This document shows, piece by piece, positions 14,301-26,441 of a stretch of DNA of 64,000 nucleotides. The stretch lies in the NCBI GenBank assembly GCA_904063045.1, contig CAJFCJ010000001.1, positions 131,501 to 195,500 on the forward strand, read 5' to 3'. Every line of letters begins with the position of its first letter. The first letter of the stretch is position 1. A program made the position numbers and the translations under genes. This stretch comes from Dimorphilus gyrociliatus (taxonomy: Eukaryota; Annelida; Polychaeta; Dinophilidae). The notes below the pieces were generated by a model. It worked only from the letters and a program-made list of their open reading frames with translations, did no database searches and was not told where the DNA came from.

Positions 14301-17090
14301 CCACAAAATATTAGTAAAATGTATAATTCTTCGCAACGCATTTGTATAGAATCGCAAACATAATAAGTATTCATTAAATGCCTTATTTATAACTCGATAT
14401 TTATCACTATAGATAAGCTGTTTTCTAATTACGTCATTATCTTGAAAATATTATTCACCTGGGCAATAATGCTAATAACAGTTTATATTATGTTTCTATA
14501 GAGGGTTAAATTATTTAGTTAACATAGGTTACAAAGCATATTTGAACAAGATTTTCCCCTAAAAAAAAAGACTAAAAATTTATGGATCGCAAAAGTAAAT
14601 AAATATTACGTATTTTTGTAAAAATTTTATTGGAAATCTACCTAGAATTCTACGAATTTTCCTAACAATATAGAGCAACCTACGTTATTTTTATTACTGA
14701 TCTATTTCGGTATTACAATATTAGTATTGACATTTAAATAAATAGAAGGGATGGTTTTGCTTATCTAATCAATTCTATTGCTAAATTATTAAGTATATGT
14801 TTCCATAACCCTATCATAAATAGGCCAATATTAATTAACATAATAGAGAAGAAATTAATCAATTAATCTTTGTAATTATCCTAGCAATATAAGTTCTTCG
14901 CGATAGCTTAAAAATCTAAATCAAAATATATCGTCTTCTATACGAAATGACCAGTGAAATTAAATGACATTTAGAACATAGTTGTACCATATTGTTATTA
15001 TCTATTCTTTCCTTTATATATTTTACTCTAAATTATTAATCTATATTTAGCAAATAGGTCGCAGAGTATTGTATAAAAGTCAATGCCCTTTTCCTCTCTT
15101 TTGTCTTAGCTTCTTGGATTAATAGATGCACTGTTAAATTTATTTATTTTTATTTATAAATATAAATAAATTTTGTTCCCTTTTAGCCTGTATTACTACA
15201 AACATTACCAACTACACGGAAACTGTTTAAATATATAAATAATACATAAGAAAAGAGTTAAGAGACAATTATAGAAACATTTCCTAGTCTCTCTCCAAAG
15301 CGAAATTGACAGGCAATTACATCATCTCTTCAATATTCACCTAGGTTTTGAAAGGACTAATCGTTTAAAATGCTTCGATAGAAGACAATCAAATGCTCAA
15401 TAATATCTCTATTCTAGGTATATGTATACAATACCAGGTGGTCTTTTTTTGTCTTATTTCTCATTTCTTTCTTTACCTTAGTTCTGTTGCTTGTACTCTG
15501 CGTGTTATTATCTGTCTATCTATCTATCTCTGTCTCTCTCTGCCTCTCTCTCTCTCTCTCTCTCACTCATATATATACAGTATATATATAAATATGTATA
15601 TAATATAAATACAGCATGTATTTTAACCTATTTGATATTGACATTGGTACAAATAAATAACATTTACTGCTTTCTTCTGTTGTAAATTTTGCAAAATTTG
15701 ATACCTTCTTTCATTTCTAGTATATAAACCCGAAAAAAATTATTAAGTACCAAAAATTCTAAGAATAAACAGTTAACTCTCCATCTCTCCATTTTAATAC
15801 GCTTTTTATGGTAAAATCGATACTCTATCCTTACAAATCAAACCAGTACACTAATTAAAAACATTAAATAAGATTATATATAAAAATTAATTAAGAATGA
15901 AGCAGGTATGCAAGTTTGCAAGCATCTAATCATGTTCTTTTCAAAGACAAAATAGAATGAACAACACTTGCATATATTTTGAACCATATTGAGAGCTGCC
16001 TATTGTTTTAAACGTCAGCCTATGTTACGAGTTTGTTAGATATTTACTACGCAAATTGTCCATACTACTTGCTTGTTTAACAAACAAGATCGGTTTTTTA
16101 CTTTTTAAATATAATCTCACTGTAAGTTTGCTTCAAATTGCGAGATTTTGCATACAAGTGCTAAATCAAATACATCGTTAATAAAAAGAAAGAAAGACCA
16201 AGTTGACTAAATATTAACGAATGTATTTTGAACTAATCCTTAATCCATAAATCTATACTGTTACAAAATATCAGCTAATCGCCGTAAACCGTTGCGAAAG
16301 CGTTGTTTACTATTGTTTACGCTATTGTTCACGCACTCATGAAAGGTCAATCACCGTGCGATTTAGAGCTTTCAATGCACTTAGCTGAAGTAAGTTCCTT
16401 AAAACGGCCTAAAAAAGTAATCTCGCCAGGTGGCGTTCTAACGAGTTTATATTCCAAGATAACAAAATATATTACGCAACGTGTAGAGGTCGATGAAAGT
16501 TCTATCGATATCATTCAGATTTGTTTAAAAATAATCCCACGATATGAAAGTATATGTGCTTGTAAGACAAGCGAACAGCATATTATTTTGCTGATTAAGC
16601 TAACTCTTTAACTGCGTATATGCATAAATATGGATCCTTTAAAGGTTTAATTTAATTTGGGAGAGAAACACGGGTATATCGGGATATCGTAAGCATAAAA
16701 CAAAAATATTCATAAATATAAAAATCTATTTAACTATACAGGAGGTGATATTTATAAGATATGATAAGAACATGTTGAAGTAGGTCAAGGTTTCTGTAGA
16801 TAGGTCTATACTTTTCGGTAAATTAATCTCTAAACGTATTGTTTTCTAGATTAGAACATTTGTTCATCGAATATGTAAATAATTATGGAAAATTTGGCGA
16901 CAGGCCAAAATATTATCAATCATTTTAATACCAAAAAATTATTCAATATGTACATAAACATGTAAAAAAGAAAAAAAAAACATTTAAGCACATAATAAAC
17001 CATAGGACAGATTAAATATGAATACACTGAGATTGTATAAGTAAGTGTAATTTGAATATGTGTAGCATATATATATATATTTATATACAG

Positions 17091-17135
<45 letters not shown>

Positions 17136-20100
17136 TATCTATTTATATTTCTACCTTTAAAGCATAATATTCTATATAAATTGGAAATAATTTGAAAAAC
17201 ATTCTGTCGTTTTTCCTCAGATATGGAAATAAATTTACATTTGAAAATCTAAGAACATGAATAAAATTAATTGTATTAACTACAAAAATACTCCCATTCT
17301 GATCAATATAAAATTTATTGAATCATTCAATCTTTCGCAATGCATAAGCACGGTCGAATAACTCCTTTTACATATTCTATAAAGCTCCCTATTTCCCTAT
17401 ATATAAGCATTTATATACTATATACTATAAATTTATACTATATACTAATATATATATATATATTTTTATTTTTATCTGCCTACCGATAAATCGAATTAAA
17501 ACTTGAAACGTGACTTGAAATATCACTCCAACATCTGTCGTTTTACTATAAAGTTCATTGACTTAGTAACATATTGAAATTTTTTCATTTAAAATAAGGC
17601 TTTTCAAAAAAATTCTAATTCGTATGGTTAACAAACTACTCATATTTAGAAACAATATCTGAGAAATTAATAAAAAATATTTCGTACCACCTATAAATAT
17701 AGAAATAATGTAATGACACCAGTTAAATACAAATAAATTGATGGGGTAATAAACTGTAGGGATTCGCTGTTGTCTGACATAAAGAATAAAGCTTATTTAA
17801 ATAATTGAAGCACGTTTTGTGCCATGCGACTGTACATTGGACTAATCGATACCATCAAATCTTTTGTAGTTTTTATGATCAATCGTAGGTTTTAAAAGAA
17901 TCTCTTTTGTGCCATACTAAAAACTAGATATCATACTGGATCTATGTTTACTCACCGGTTATACAAGACTTTTTTAGAGCTAAAATTTATGTTTTTCTTT
18001 AAAAAAAAGGAAAGAAAATGGTAGCAAATATTTAATCAGTAGATCCGTTTCAAAAGTTATTAGTTTAAACACAATGTTAAATAAACAAAAACGGTGAATT
18101 ATTTTGACCTGAAGAAAACTAGGTCGAGGGTCGTTTGCAGTTAAAAAAGATATCAACTTATTCTATTAACATTCCGAAAAATGAAATTGAACTTGTTTTT
18201 AAAAAGATTTGTAATATTTTGTAAAGCCATGATTAATTGAGTTTTAATGAAATTGAATAAAAATTTTAAGTCTCTTCCGTTTGCTAAGCTCAAGCACATT
18301 CTATTCTTAAGCAAGTCACGTTACTATGATTTAGCAAGCCTTCCTGAGTTTTTCGTGTAATATACAAGAAAATTAAGACCAGGATGACAGCCAACAAAAT
18401 AATGCATTTGTTGATTTTGATGAAGCTCTTACTTGCAAAAGTACAGATATATATAGATCCTGGGTGATACAAAATTAAGTTAATTCTTTCAAAACCTTAT
18501 TTGCTGAGATCCGATATCACATAGTTTTTCCATGTTTAAAAGTAACAATTTATTATACTTAAGGTCATATAGATATAGTAAAAAAAGATAGGAATTCAGG
18601 AGACAGCTATAAGAATTGCTAGAAAATATCATTCTATTCGAAATTGATAATGCATATTTTACTTAAAAAGCGCATTGTTCGACGACACTGCTTGATAATA
18701 AGTCCTGTTAAATGACCCTTGACCCTAAAGCCGAAATATAACTTTAAGCGTTCTAATTTAAAAAAAATAGAAATAGTTATTGAATAAATACTTTTAAGTC
18801 ATAATATAATACTGGGGCGACTACTGGCAAAAGCCAGTACTTTAGTAATAATGAAACTAAATAAATATACCGTCAGCAGAGTAGTAAAGGTTCTTCCTGT
18901 ATAACTGAAAAAAAATTACCTGGATCAGGCCAAAACTTGACCTGTACCGAGGCCAATCCAAACTCGATAAAAGTTTAATTATTTGTTTTAATATATACCT
19001 CTCGGAACGTTTGGACTATAGTATATTTTTCACTCTCAGCAGACACGATTGTTATTTCTATAATAATGACTTACATACAGATTTATTGGTTAAAGGCTAT
19101 CGAAATGACTGAGTCTAAGATGTTGCTATAGTAACGCCTTCTAGGTATAAAGGTGTGAAGGGTAATGAGTAAATCAACTAGAAACTAGAGTCCTTTCTTT
19201 TAAGTATTGGAGATGACGGTAATTATGTAAAGGAAAGCGCTCTATAATTTATTGTACTCAAAATTGGTCACGTGATAATATCCCTGATATGCCGTGTATA
19301 AGTAATGAAAAATATTTCAGTGTAAAAGAGTAGTGGAGAAAACGCACAATTGGCTGTAATTTGAGATAAGGAATCCTTGTTGGTGCAAAACGTCATCGTC
19401 TTAAGATGTAGAATTGATTAAAGCAGTTCTAAGGCCGGGTTTCACTATTATTGAAACCTGAATTGTAGGTCAGATTGAGAATTTGAATTGACATGATACA
19501 CCTTTTTCATATCCTTACTAAAAATAGATCAAAAATATCCTTAGACTTATCTGTCACTTATCTATATAATTTCTTATGAAAATTATGTTTTTTGCTCCAG
19601 CTTATAGTAATCCTTGACTAACTTTAGAATCAAAGACCTTTCAAAGTAACAAAAAAGGAGCAGTAGGTGCTACATATTAATAAAGCATATACTGTACTGT
19701 CAAATTTCCTTGAACTCGGAAAAATTGTTGAGTATGAGTTCTCACATTACATGTACTTACAGTCACATTTAAAGTTAAATACATATAAAAGCGTTTCCGT
19801 ATTCAAAGAAGCATTTAAAAATCTATAATTCTAAGTAATATTTAAAAAGGGCTTAACTCAAACAAGGCTTAGATTAATGAAATATATATTTTCATTCCAT
19901 GTCTATTTTAACTCTAAAACCAGATTCAAAAAGAATAAAAATTGAAGGGAAATATGAGTATTTAATGTTTGAGTATTGTTCTCAAATTGTACTTACATAA
20001 TTCCAAAATGATTTAACTGTTTTATGATCATGAGGGTCAAATTGGGCTTTACGTAATATAACTTCCAAGAATTTCTTAATTATAAGGAAACACAAATGTC

Positions 20101-20741
20101 AGATCTATCAACTTTATTTAGACAACTATACAATATAGTTTCGTCATATTTTAGCCTATTCATACACACATTTTTCTACATTTTGAAGCGAAAAAGTCTT
20201 CCGTGAACCGATAAACTAAACTGAACTACCAATATCTCTCAAGAACTAGTGACACACCCATTACACTTTTCATTCATTTACAAATTGTTAGGGCGTTTCA
20301 TTGTTACATAAAGACCTAACACCAAACGTTTCCTAGCCGTTTAAACAAATCCTTTGGACTATGACCGTCCAGATAACGTTTAAAAAAAACACTTACCTTC
20401 CAACCTGCCGAACTATTGTTGTCACCCTTATCTCTGAAATACGCCACGTTCTTTACCATCCAGTCATAGATCTGGGCCAGAGTTAACCGTTGGTCTGGAC
20501 TGCTTTCTATAGCTTTTGTAATTAGTTCTGCGTAGCTCATATTACCCCACGCATTTCTCCTGGAATTCGATTTCTTTGGAACGGGAGTAGGATCGGCGGG
20601 GCTTGCAGATGTTTCTCCTGGACTTGACTGTTCCGTAAGTTGAAGTTCGACAGGGCGATTAGGCCACGTATTTGCTCGTAGTCTAAATTGCTGTGGTTCA
20701 AAATCACCGTCTGCCTCTTGACCCATCATATTTTTGTCCAT
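11347..20741 (-). CDS. foxo: Forkhead box O transcription factor (FOXO)
   Basis: FOXO is the forkhead transcription factor inhibited by insulin/PI3K/AKT signalling that controls stress, metabolism and lifespan genes. Exon 1 is 20741-20397 and exon 2 is 12483-11347: 493 residues, joined in phase 0. The start ATG follows an in-frame TGA. An AKT-type site, RLRANTWP, lies at about residues 20-27 (Thr25). The forkhead domain runs from about [10 protein letters not shown] to SSWWIINP and carries the FOXO-specific [10 protein letters not shown] insertion, then [10 protein letters not shown] after the intron. A second AKT-type site, RDRASSMD, is followed by a basic nuclear-localisation region. The C-terminus has the transactivation motif LEFNFD. 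The 7.9 kb intron between GWK and NSIRHN sits where the vertebrate FOXO intron lies. No clear third AKT site is seen. A possible donor (GTAAAT) just after [12 protein letters not shown] means the last residues could differ by splicing. Confidence 0.97.
16072..16331. promoter_or_regulatory. Cluster of forkhead/FOXO binding elements
   Basis: TTGTTTAC, the exact DAF-16/FOXO family element, occurs at 16303-16310 and 16313-16320. A one-mismatch copy, TTGTTCAC, follows at 16324-16331. The spacings of 10 and 11 bp put all three on one DNA face. A reverse half-site GTAAAC is at 16284-16289. A perfect inverted repeat, CTTGTTT-AAC-AAACAAG, at 16072-16088 contains a forkhead core on the other strand. 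The location inside the FOXO gene suggests autoregulation, which is inference. Confidence 0.5.
16339..16611 (+). other. Open reading frame within the FOXO intron, unrecognised
   Basis: The frame is open from an ATG at 16339 to a TAA, about 90 codons, in an island less AT-rich than its surroundings. It lies antisense to FOXO. I recognise no domain. The phased forkhead elements sit immediately upstream. It may be a chance ORF in a conserved enhancer, or an exon of an undescribed small gene. There is no signal peptide and no convincing splice context, so I do not call it a gene. Confidence 0.2.
17085..17136. repeat. Compound (TA)n(GA)n microsatellite
   Basis: A TACAGTATA-seeded TA run passes directly into a GA run, inside the FOXO intron. 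Confidence 0.85.
18713..18725 (-). promoter_or_regulatory. DR1 nuclear-receptor element
   Basis: On the minus strand the sequence is GGGTCA-A-GGGTCA, two perfect half-sites in direct repeat with a one-base spacer. DR1 elements are bound by HNF4 and by RXR heterodimers. It lies in the FOXO intron, 1.7 kb from exon 1. Confidence 0.4.
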
Positions 20742-21357
20742 AATTCGTAATTTCGCGCCTAAAGATGGCGCCTGTCAAAACTTGACCTAATAGCCTAGCT
20801 ACGTTTTTTACAGCTGATTTCGATAAAATTTTCCACTCGACCAATCTACTTTAACGTTGGAGTAAATATAGGAATTCGTTAGTTGTACCGTTAACGCTTG
20901 TCATCGACTGCAGTCAGCTAAAAATGCGAAATTTGTTCCTATAGCGTTCGGAGGTGAGCAGATTGCAATGTTATGACGTACTGCTGGAATAAGTCATTAA
21001 TATTCATAAAGTGCTTTAACGAAGGCGATTGGTTAAAATTTAGTCGACAGATGGTAGTATAGTACGAATGTGAGGTAACCAGTTCCTCATCGAAATAGCC
21101 TGTACTTGGTTCAAGGACAATTACTCACATTGGTACCGCAATAATTTTTTTTTTACTTTTTTAAAATAAAATATAATAAAAAATAAATTTAAAATTAAGA
21201 AAACCTTTTTCTAAAATTTTGATTTTAATAGAATTTCGGCCTAACTTTTTTTCCTGCAGTAATTTTCATATTTTTGCACTTAGTGTGAGCGATATTTAAG
21301 CGAAGAACGTTTTCTAGTCAGCGGCGGGAAGTTAAACTTTCTAGACCATTTTGCACC
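20742..21357. promoter_or_regulatory. Divergent promoter region, FOXO / SPO22-TEX11
   Basis: The 616 bp separate the start codons of two divergent genes. The half next to FOXO is GC-richer than most of the window. AAGATGGCGCC at 20762-20772, a YY1-like initiator motif, lies about 20 bp before the FOXO ATG. A TGACGTA CRE-like site is near 20974, and an inverted CCAAT box (ATTGG) is near 21029. No TATA box is placed convincingly for either gene. Confidence 0.45.
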
Positions 21358-24300
21358 ATGGATGACAAAGTTGTTCGTCGAGTTCTTGAAATTATTGAAG
21401 GTTTGTTTTATATATACATATACATCTCTTTAAATAAATATACCTATATTGCTGCTTACTTTATTGCGAAATTCAACTTTACAGAGTTGAAGCATCCAAA
21501 CATTAATGAAAGTGATATTGATGAGATGCTTGAGGAAGTTCTTAAACTTCCTAAGTTCGAAGTACCCAAACTATTGGAGAGTTTTCAAGTTTCTCTTACA
21601 GAAGTAATTTTAGTTTTAGTTCAAATACAACTTTTATTAAAATTTTGTAAAATATGAAATTTTAAGGTTTATAGAAGAACGTCAACTTTATGGAACTATA
21701 TCGTTCAAAAGAAAGTTCACCACAGCTGGCAACTTCGAAAAGTTGCAAAAAGTTTGTAATAAACATTTAAAAATAAATACTTTAAGAGAATTGATGTTTC
21801 AGTGCGTACTATTTGCGTCTATCTTTTGAAATGGGTCATGCCTTTAAATTCAAACCAATGGTACTGTATACTTAACTTCTTGATGGTAAGTAGTCCTTGG
21901 ATTGTTGATAAAATTTTCTAACTATATTTCATTAATAGATTCTAATGAAATCAACGAGTACTTGGATAGGTAAAATAAAATATTCTTTGATATTTATTCT
22001 TAAGTGTATTTGCTGTTAGATTTGAAAGAATATCGGGAAGCCAGAAATCTCTCTATTATCATATCAAACGTTAGTTTCTGTTTTGAGTGCTATGTCTTTT
22101 TTATATGTTCCCAATTTTTTTATTTCCAATAAGGTACTTGATCACTGTTCTCGAACGGATCCTTCATTTTCTCTCTTGAAAGAAAACTATGAATTTGTTA
22201 CATTCATCAAAGCTCACTTCTTGTATCAAATATATATTGTAAGTTTTAGCTACTTAAAATTTTAATTAAACTCTACTACTCTTTGCTATCGTATGTTTCT
22301 AGATGATTGGTGAGAATCAACAAGATGAGGCTCTTAAGAAAATAAATTCGTCTATGGATCGATTCTCATTCTTAAAAACATCTGTTTGTTAAGATTTATC
22401 TATTTGAAGGACTATAAATTGATTTCATTCTTTCAACTTTTATTTTTCAGGATATAACGCAATTTATTTCGAATTGTTTCAATACAGGAGTTCACTTACG
22501 AAATGATAAGAAATTAGATTCAGCTATAGACTGGTTTGAGGTTGTCATAAATATTCAAGTTGAAAATTGTCCTGCTGTAGAATCTATAAAGGTATACTAA
22601 TATTATTCCATTTACTTTAATTAATTGTTATCCCCCCCTTAGATTAAAGCGTATCAAGCATTGACACAAACTTTAATGGAACGGAAAGACTCGAATGATA
22701 TCAAAAGTGCAGAAGACCATTTGAAAAGAGCCGTTGAAGTCTGTGACCCTTTGTTTTGGTTTCGTAAACAAAATGAATAACTAATTGCTTCATTTTTATT
22801 TCAATAGCAATATTCAGATTTCATTCTTTTTAAGAGATATATTGAAATAAAAATACTGTTGGGAGACACAGATGAAGAAATTAATAAATGTAAACATTTG
22901 ACTTTTATTGTACTTTATTAACTCAAATTTTTGTTCTAATTTAATCTAGACTTCAAAAAATTGGTAAATAGCAGAGACGCTAATGCTAGAGATTGCTTAG
23001 TGGTTGTTACAATGCTGAAGAAAAGCAATAGGTAATACAGCATTTAACACTAACAATCACCTCAAATCTAAAAATATTTGCTAGAGACCTTTTAATTACA
23101 AAGCTGTTTGAACTTTTGAAGCAAAAGTTTGATGATCCTCTGTCGAAATCAAAGGTAAAATCCTGATAAGGTTCTGAAAAGATTAAAGATTGAACATTTC
23201 ACTTATTTTACAGATATACATGGCTAATATGGAATATCTTCTTTCAAAATCTGAAGATCAAAAAGAATTTTGCAATTTAACGGATAAAATCATTACTGGT
23301 AACTTTCTATTGATATCCGATATTTCAACTTTCTGACATATTATCTTGAAATATAGATATGCCTGAACTTGGAGCTCAAGAGAGTACTGCATTAATTAAC
23401 AATTTGTTCGAAAGGGCTGTAAAAGAAATGAGAGGAGGAAATGAAGTGGTAGCAATAGAACTATTTGAAAAGTGTTTAAAAATTATGCGAAAAACAAAAA
23501 GTGTTACTAATGAAGAGACAGCAAAAATTTATAGGAACATCATTTATTGTAGTATTGCCGCTGGAAGGGATGAAGAGGTAAGTAAATTTTTAAAGAGATT
23601 CATCTAAAAATTATCTTATTGGCAGACTTTAACTTGGTCAGAGAAAGCTTTAAGCTTAAAAGAAAGCTTCTTACCAACTTGTTTTATGATCTATAAATTA
23701 TATTTGGATAAACATGATTTCACTACAGGTTATTAGTAGTAAAATTTGTAGTATTCTTATTACAGATAGTTGTTTTACTTTAGCGGATACATTTCTCGAC
23801 AAGCTGTGCTGTGCTGCAATTGCTGACGCTGATGCTGTAAAAAAACTGTCCCCAGATAGCATTCCTTTTCAAAAAGAGAGCCATCGAACAGATACTCCTT
23901 ATGATTACGTCAGCACGGCTGCCAAATTAGCTTTCGAAGTAAGAACTTAAATATGATTTATTACTGTGAAACATGACCTCTTTTAGGTAAATCAAATTGA
24001 AATGGCAATCAAAGCATTTAAGTGCATTTGTGAATGTTCACCGTCTTCTGATAAAGCTTTGATGTGCTGTAAAGCGCTATGTAGAATTTACTGCACAACA
24101 GCCGACGAAGAAAACGTTGAAAAAGTATACGATGACATAATTAATATAATAGACTTAGCACTTAAGCTGACTCTTGAAAAACCCGGCTTGGAAAATATGT
24201 GCGACTATATAATTTGGTTTAAAAATATTTGTTAGTAATAAAAATAAAAAACATTTCTACTTAATAGATTGTCTTTTGTCAGGCTGGAATTTATGTGGTC

Positions 24301-25679
24301 AGAATACATCTCCCAAAATTAAAAAAACGCTTCTCAACAAATACCTAAAGGTACATCATACACTGTATATACGGTGTTCTAAAGTTTATTAATTTTCTTT
24401 GATTTAGTTTTCCGCATCACTTGACACAAACACCATAGATGATTCGCTTGTAAAGTGTCGCGCTGTAACAGCAGAACTTTGCTTACAAATCGCTGAAGAA
24501 TTACCAGGGGATGAGAAGGAGAAAGCGGTGTTCTTTTCATTTGTTGTAACTCTTCTGCTTAAGTACATATATTTTTTGTTTCAGTCTTTATTGCAAGAGG
24601 CTAAAGATCATATCGATTATATCAACACATTAAAATCAAACGTGAAATTCGAAATAGACGGTAAGTTCCCAAAGCAGGGGATGAATATATGCAGCGAATA
24701 AAGGTTAATGATTATTATTTTTCAATAGAAAAACTCGTATTAGCTCTGGTTTGTATGGAACTTAAATTGATAGTGCTGGTGAATGACAGAAATTTAACTC
24801 CTATCGTGAAAAAAATTGAAAATTTGGTTGATTGCCCTTCCGAACTTTTGCTATTCGCTTCTGGTAATGAGCAAGCTAAATAGTTTATGTAACAAAACTA
24901 ATGCGTTTGAAAATAGTGCATTTGGATCGTACTCCGATGCAGCCAGATGTGAGGATTTCATTAATGAAGCGGATACTGAAAAAAAGTTATCTAGTGGAAG
25001 CTATTGAACTGGACTGTCTCAGGTTAGATATCTAGTTTCTAATTCAAATATACTGTACATTACTCATTACTTGTTGACAATTGCTTTTTTTATCATAAAT
25101 AGTGCCATCTTTAAGCTTACAATAACGAGGTTGTTGCACTTGGGAAACTTGGCAGATGAAAACTCCTTTGATCTTGCTTATATTTCTGCTAGAGAATTCA
25201 TAGACTTCATCCAAACCAAAAATATTGTAAGTAGCTGAGGTTAAATTCCTGTGAATTATCTTGTTTTTTATTCTTATAGTCAACAAATGCAACGGATTAT
25301 CTTCCATGGTTTACAAATAAGGCTTGGAACTTAGGAGTTATTTTATGGAGGTAATATCGTAATATTACTTGTAAAATGTATATTTTTAAACAGCAGGATT
25401 TATTTTCTTACAGCTATGAATATTATCACAGCGCGAACAAATGGTGCGAACTAGCAATTGAAACTGCTGCTTACTGCCATGACTATAAAGAAAGCTTTGA
25501 GATTCAGGTTGTTTACTTATACTCTTATTAAATGTTCATTCTAGTAATCACTTGAACTAAAATTATTACCTACGTTTAAGGAACGTTAAGTAATTTTACC
25601 TTGTTTTTTCAAATAGCTACGTCCGCTCTATGAAGAATTGCAGCTGACTTTAACAAAAACAGCTAGCCAAGTATTCTAG
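21358..25679 (+). CDS. TEX11: SPO22/ZIP4/TEX11-like meiotic TPR protein
   Basis: A 916-residue helical-repeat protein assembled from 27 exons: 21358-21400, 21485-21603, 21667-21751, 21803-21885, 21939-21969, 22020-22069, 22134-22238, 22303-22383, 22451-22591, 22643-22738, 22808-22889, 22950-23031, 23085-23154, 23214-23298, 23357-23577, 23626-23728, 23766-23938, 23987-24230, 24283-24350, 24408-24527, 24585-24660, 24729-24863, 24917-25022, 25103-25226, 25280-25350, 25414-25507 and 25617-25679. All phases match. SPO22/TEX11 features include LWNYIVQKK near residue 60, LMKSTSTWIDLKEYREA near 115, WFKNICWNLCGQN in the middle and WFTNKAWNLGVILWS near the C-terminus, followed by an aromatic KWCELAIETA helix. 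Family members scaffold synapsis and crossover formation in meiotic prophase. The length is close to human TEX11. AATAAA follows at 25728-25733. Several donors are non-consensus (GTTTGT, GTCTGT, GTGTTC), so individual junctions may shift by a few bases. Confidence 0.9.
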
Positions 25680-26036
25680 AAGACGTAATAAGTAATTCTA
25701 TGAACGTTGAAATTAATTATCTGTTCTAATAAATTTTCCGAAAATCTGTAATGTATTTAAAATTGGTTTTTTAGAGCTGTTGATTAAGTATAGAATGCAT
25801 GCAGTAGTCGTTAATAAACTAAAAACAAGACTAGACATGAGTTATCCGTAGAGTACCCTTATCGTCGGTGACACAATAACGACCATAAAGAGCTGACTTG
25901 ATATATATTAGAGAGAGTAGGATTGTATGTTTTTGAGTGCAAAGATTTATAGAAACCTGAGCGGTCCAATTACCAACTAAAAACGTAAGTGGACTACCAC
26001 TTATAAGAGAGGAATACCTTGTCCAACACTTTAGAA

Positions 26037-26441
26037 ATGCTTCGGAACACGCTAACAGGAAACAAATCCAAGCTGATAAGGGCACAGAGACAAAATAAGT
26101 TAGAATCTATAAGGCTGGATCAGTCTCTTATTCAAATTGAGAAGGAGAAAGTGAAGGCAATTCAGACTGTTAATCGAAATATTAGAATGCTAAATGTAAC
26201 TTTGGAGTACATAAGGATATCCACGGGTCGTAGTCCCCATGGCCTCTGTCCAGAGCTTATTATAGCGGATTCTGAAAAAGAAATTGAGCCAGTTTTCGTC
26301 TATGGTGAAAGAAAATTGAGTAGAAGATTCGGAAAAAATCGACCTCATACTACACACAGGATAACATTGAGACCTAGATCAGCAGACGGACGAGAGAGGA
26401 CTCGGCCAAAAACGTCACCCGCTAATCGCACGGATATTTAA
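26037..26441 (+). CDS. Small basic coiled-coil protein, unknown function
   Basis: One coding exon of 134 residues from the first ATG; the frame is open upstream only through non-ATG codons. Residues 1-55 are charged and amphipathic (KLIRAQRQNKLESIRLDQSL, then IEKEKVKAIQTVN), typical of a short coiled coil. The C-terminal 50 residues are Arg/Pro/Ser-rich (RPRSADGRERTRPKTSP) and look disordered. There is no signal peptide or membrane segment. A likely 50-bp 5' UTR intron runs from GTAAGT at 25985 to TTTAG at 26034, just before the ATG, which supports a real transcript. It lies about 350 bp downstream of SPO22/TEX11 on the same strand. I recognise no family. A chance ORF is possible but unlikely at this length and composition. 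Confidence 0.6.
   Translation: MLRNTLTGNKSKLIRAQRQNKLESIRLDQSLIQIEKEKVKAIQTVNRNIRMLNVTLEYIRISTGRSPHGLCPELIIADSEKEIEPVFVYGERKLSRRFGKNRPHTTHRITLRPRSADGRERTRPKTSPANRTDI

Larger units (their letters stand above)
12484..20396 (-). other. Large FOXO intron inside the forkhead domain
   Basis: The donor GTAAGT reads down from 20396. The acceptor is a T-rich tract ending in CAG at 12484. No second gene is evident inside. Contents: microsatellites (15524-15600, 17066-17135), a less AT-rich island at about 16070-16600 with clustered forkhead motifs and an open frame, and a DR1 nuclear-receptor element at 18713-18725. Large first introns of FOXO genes often carry enhancers; that is known for the family, and its application here is inference. 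Confidence 0.85.

Noticed and set aside
15393-15685. Two overlapping ORFs in the FOXO intron
   Set aside because: They run through a (TC)n/(TA)n microsatellite; Ser-Leu and Tyr-Ile repeats are compositional.
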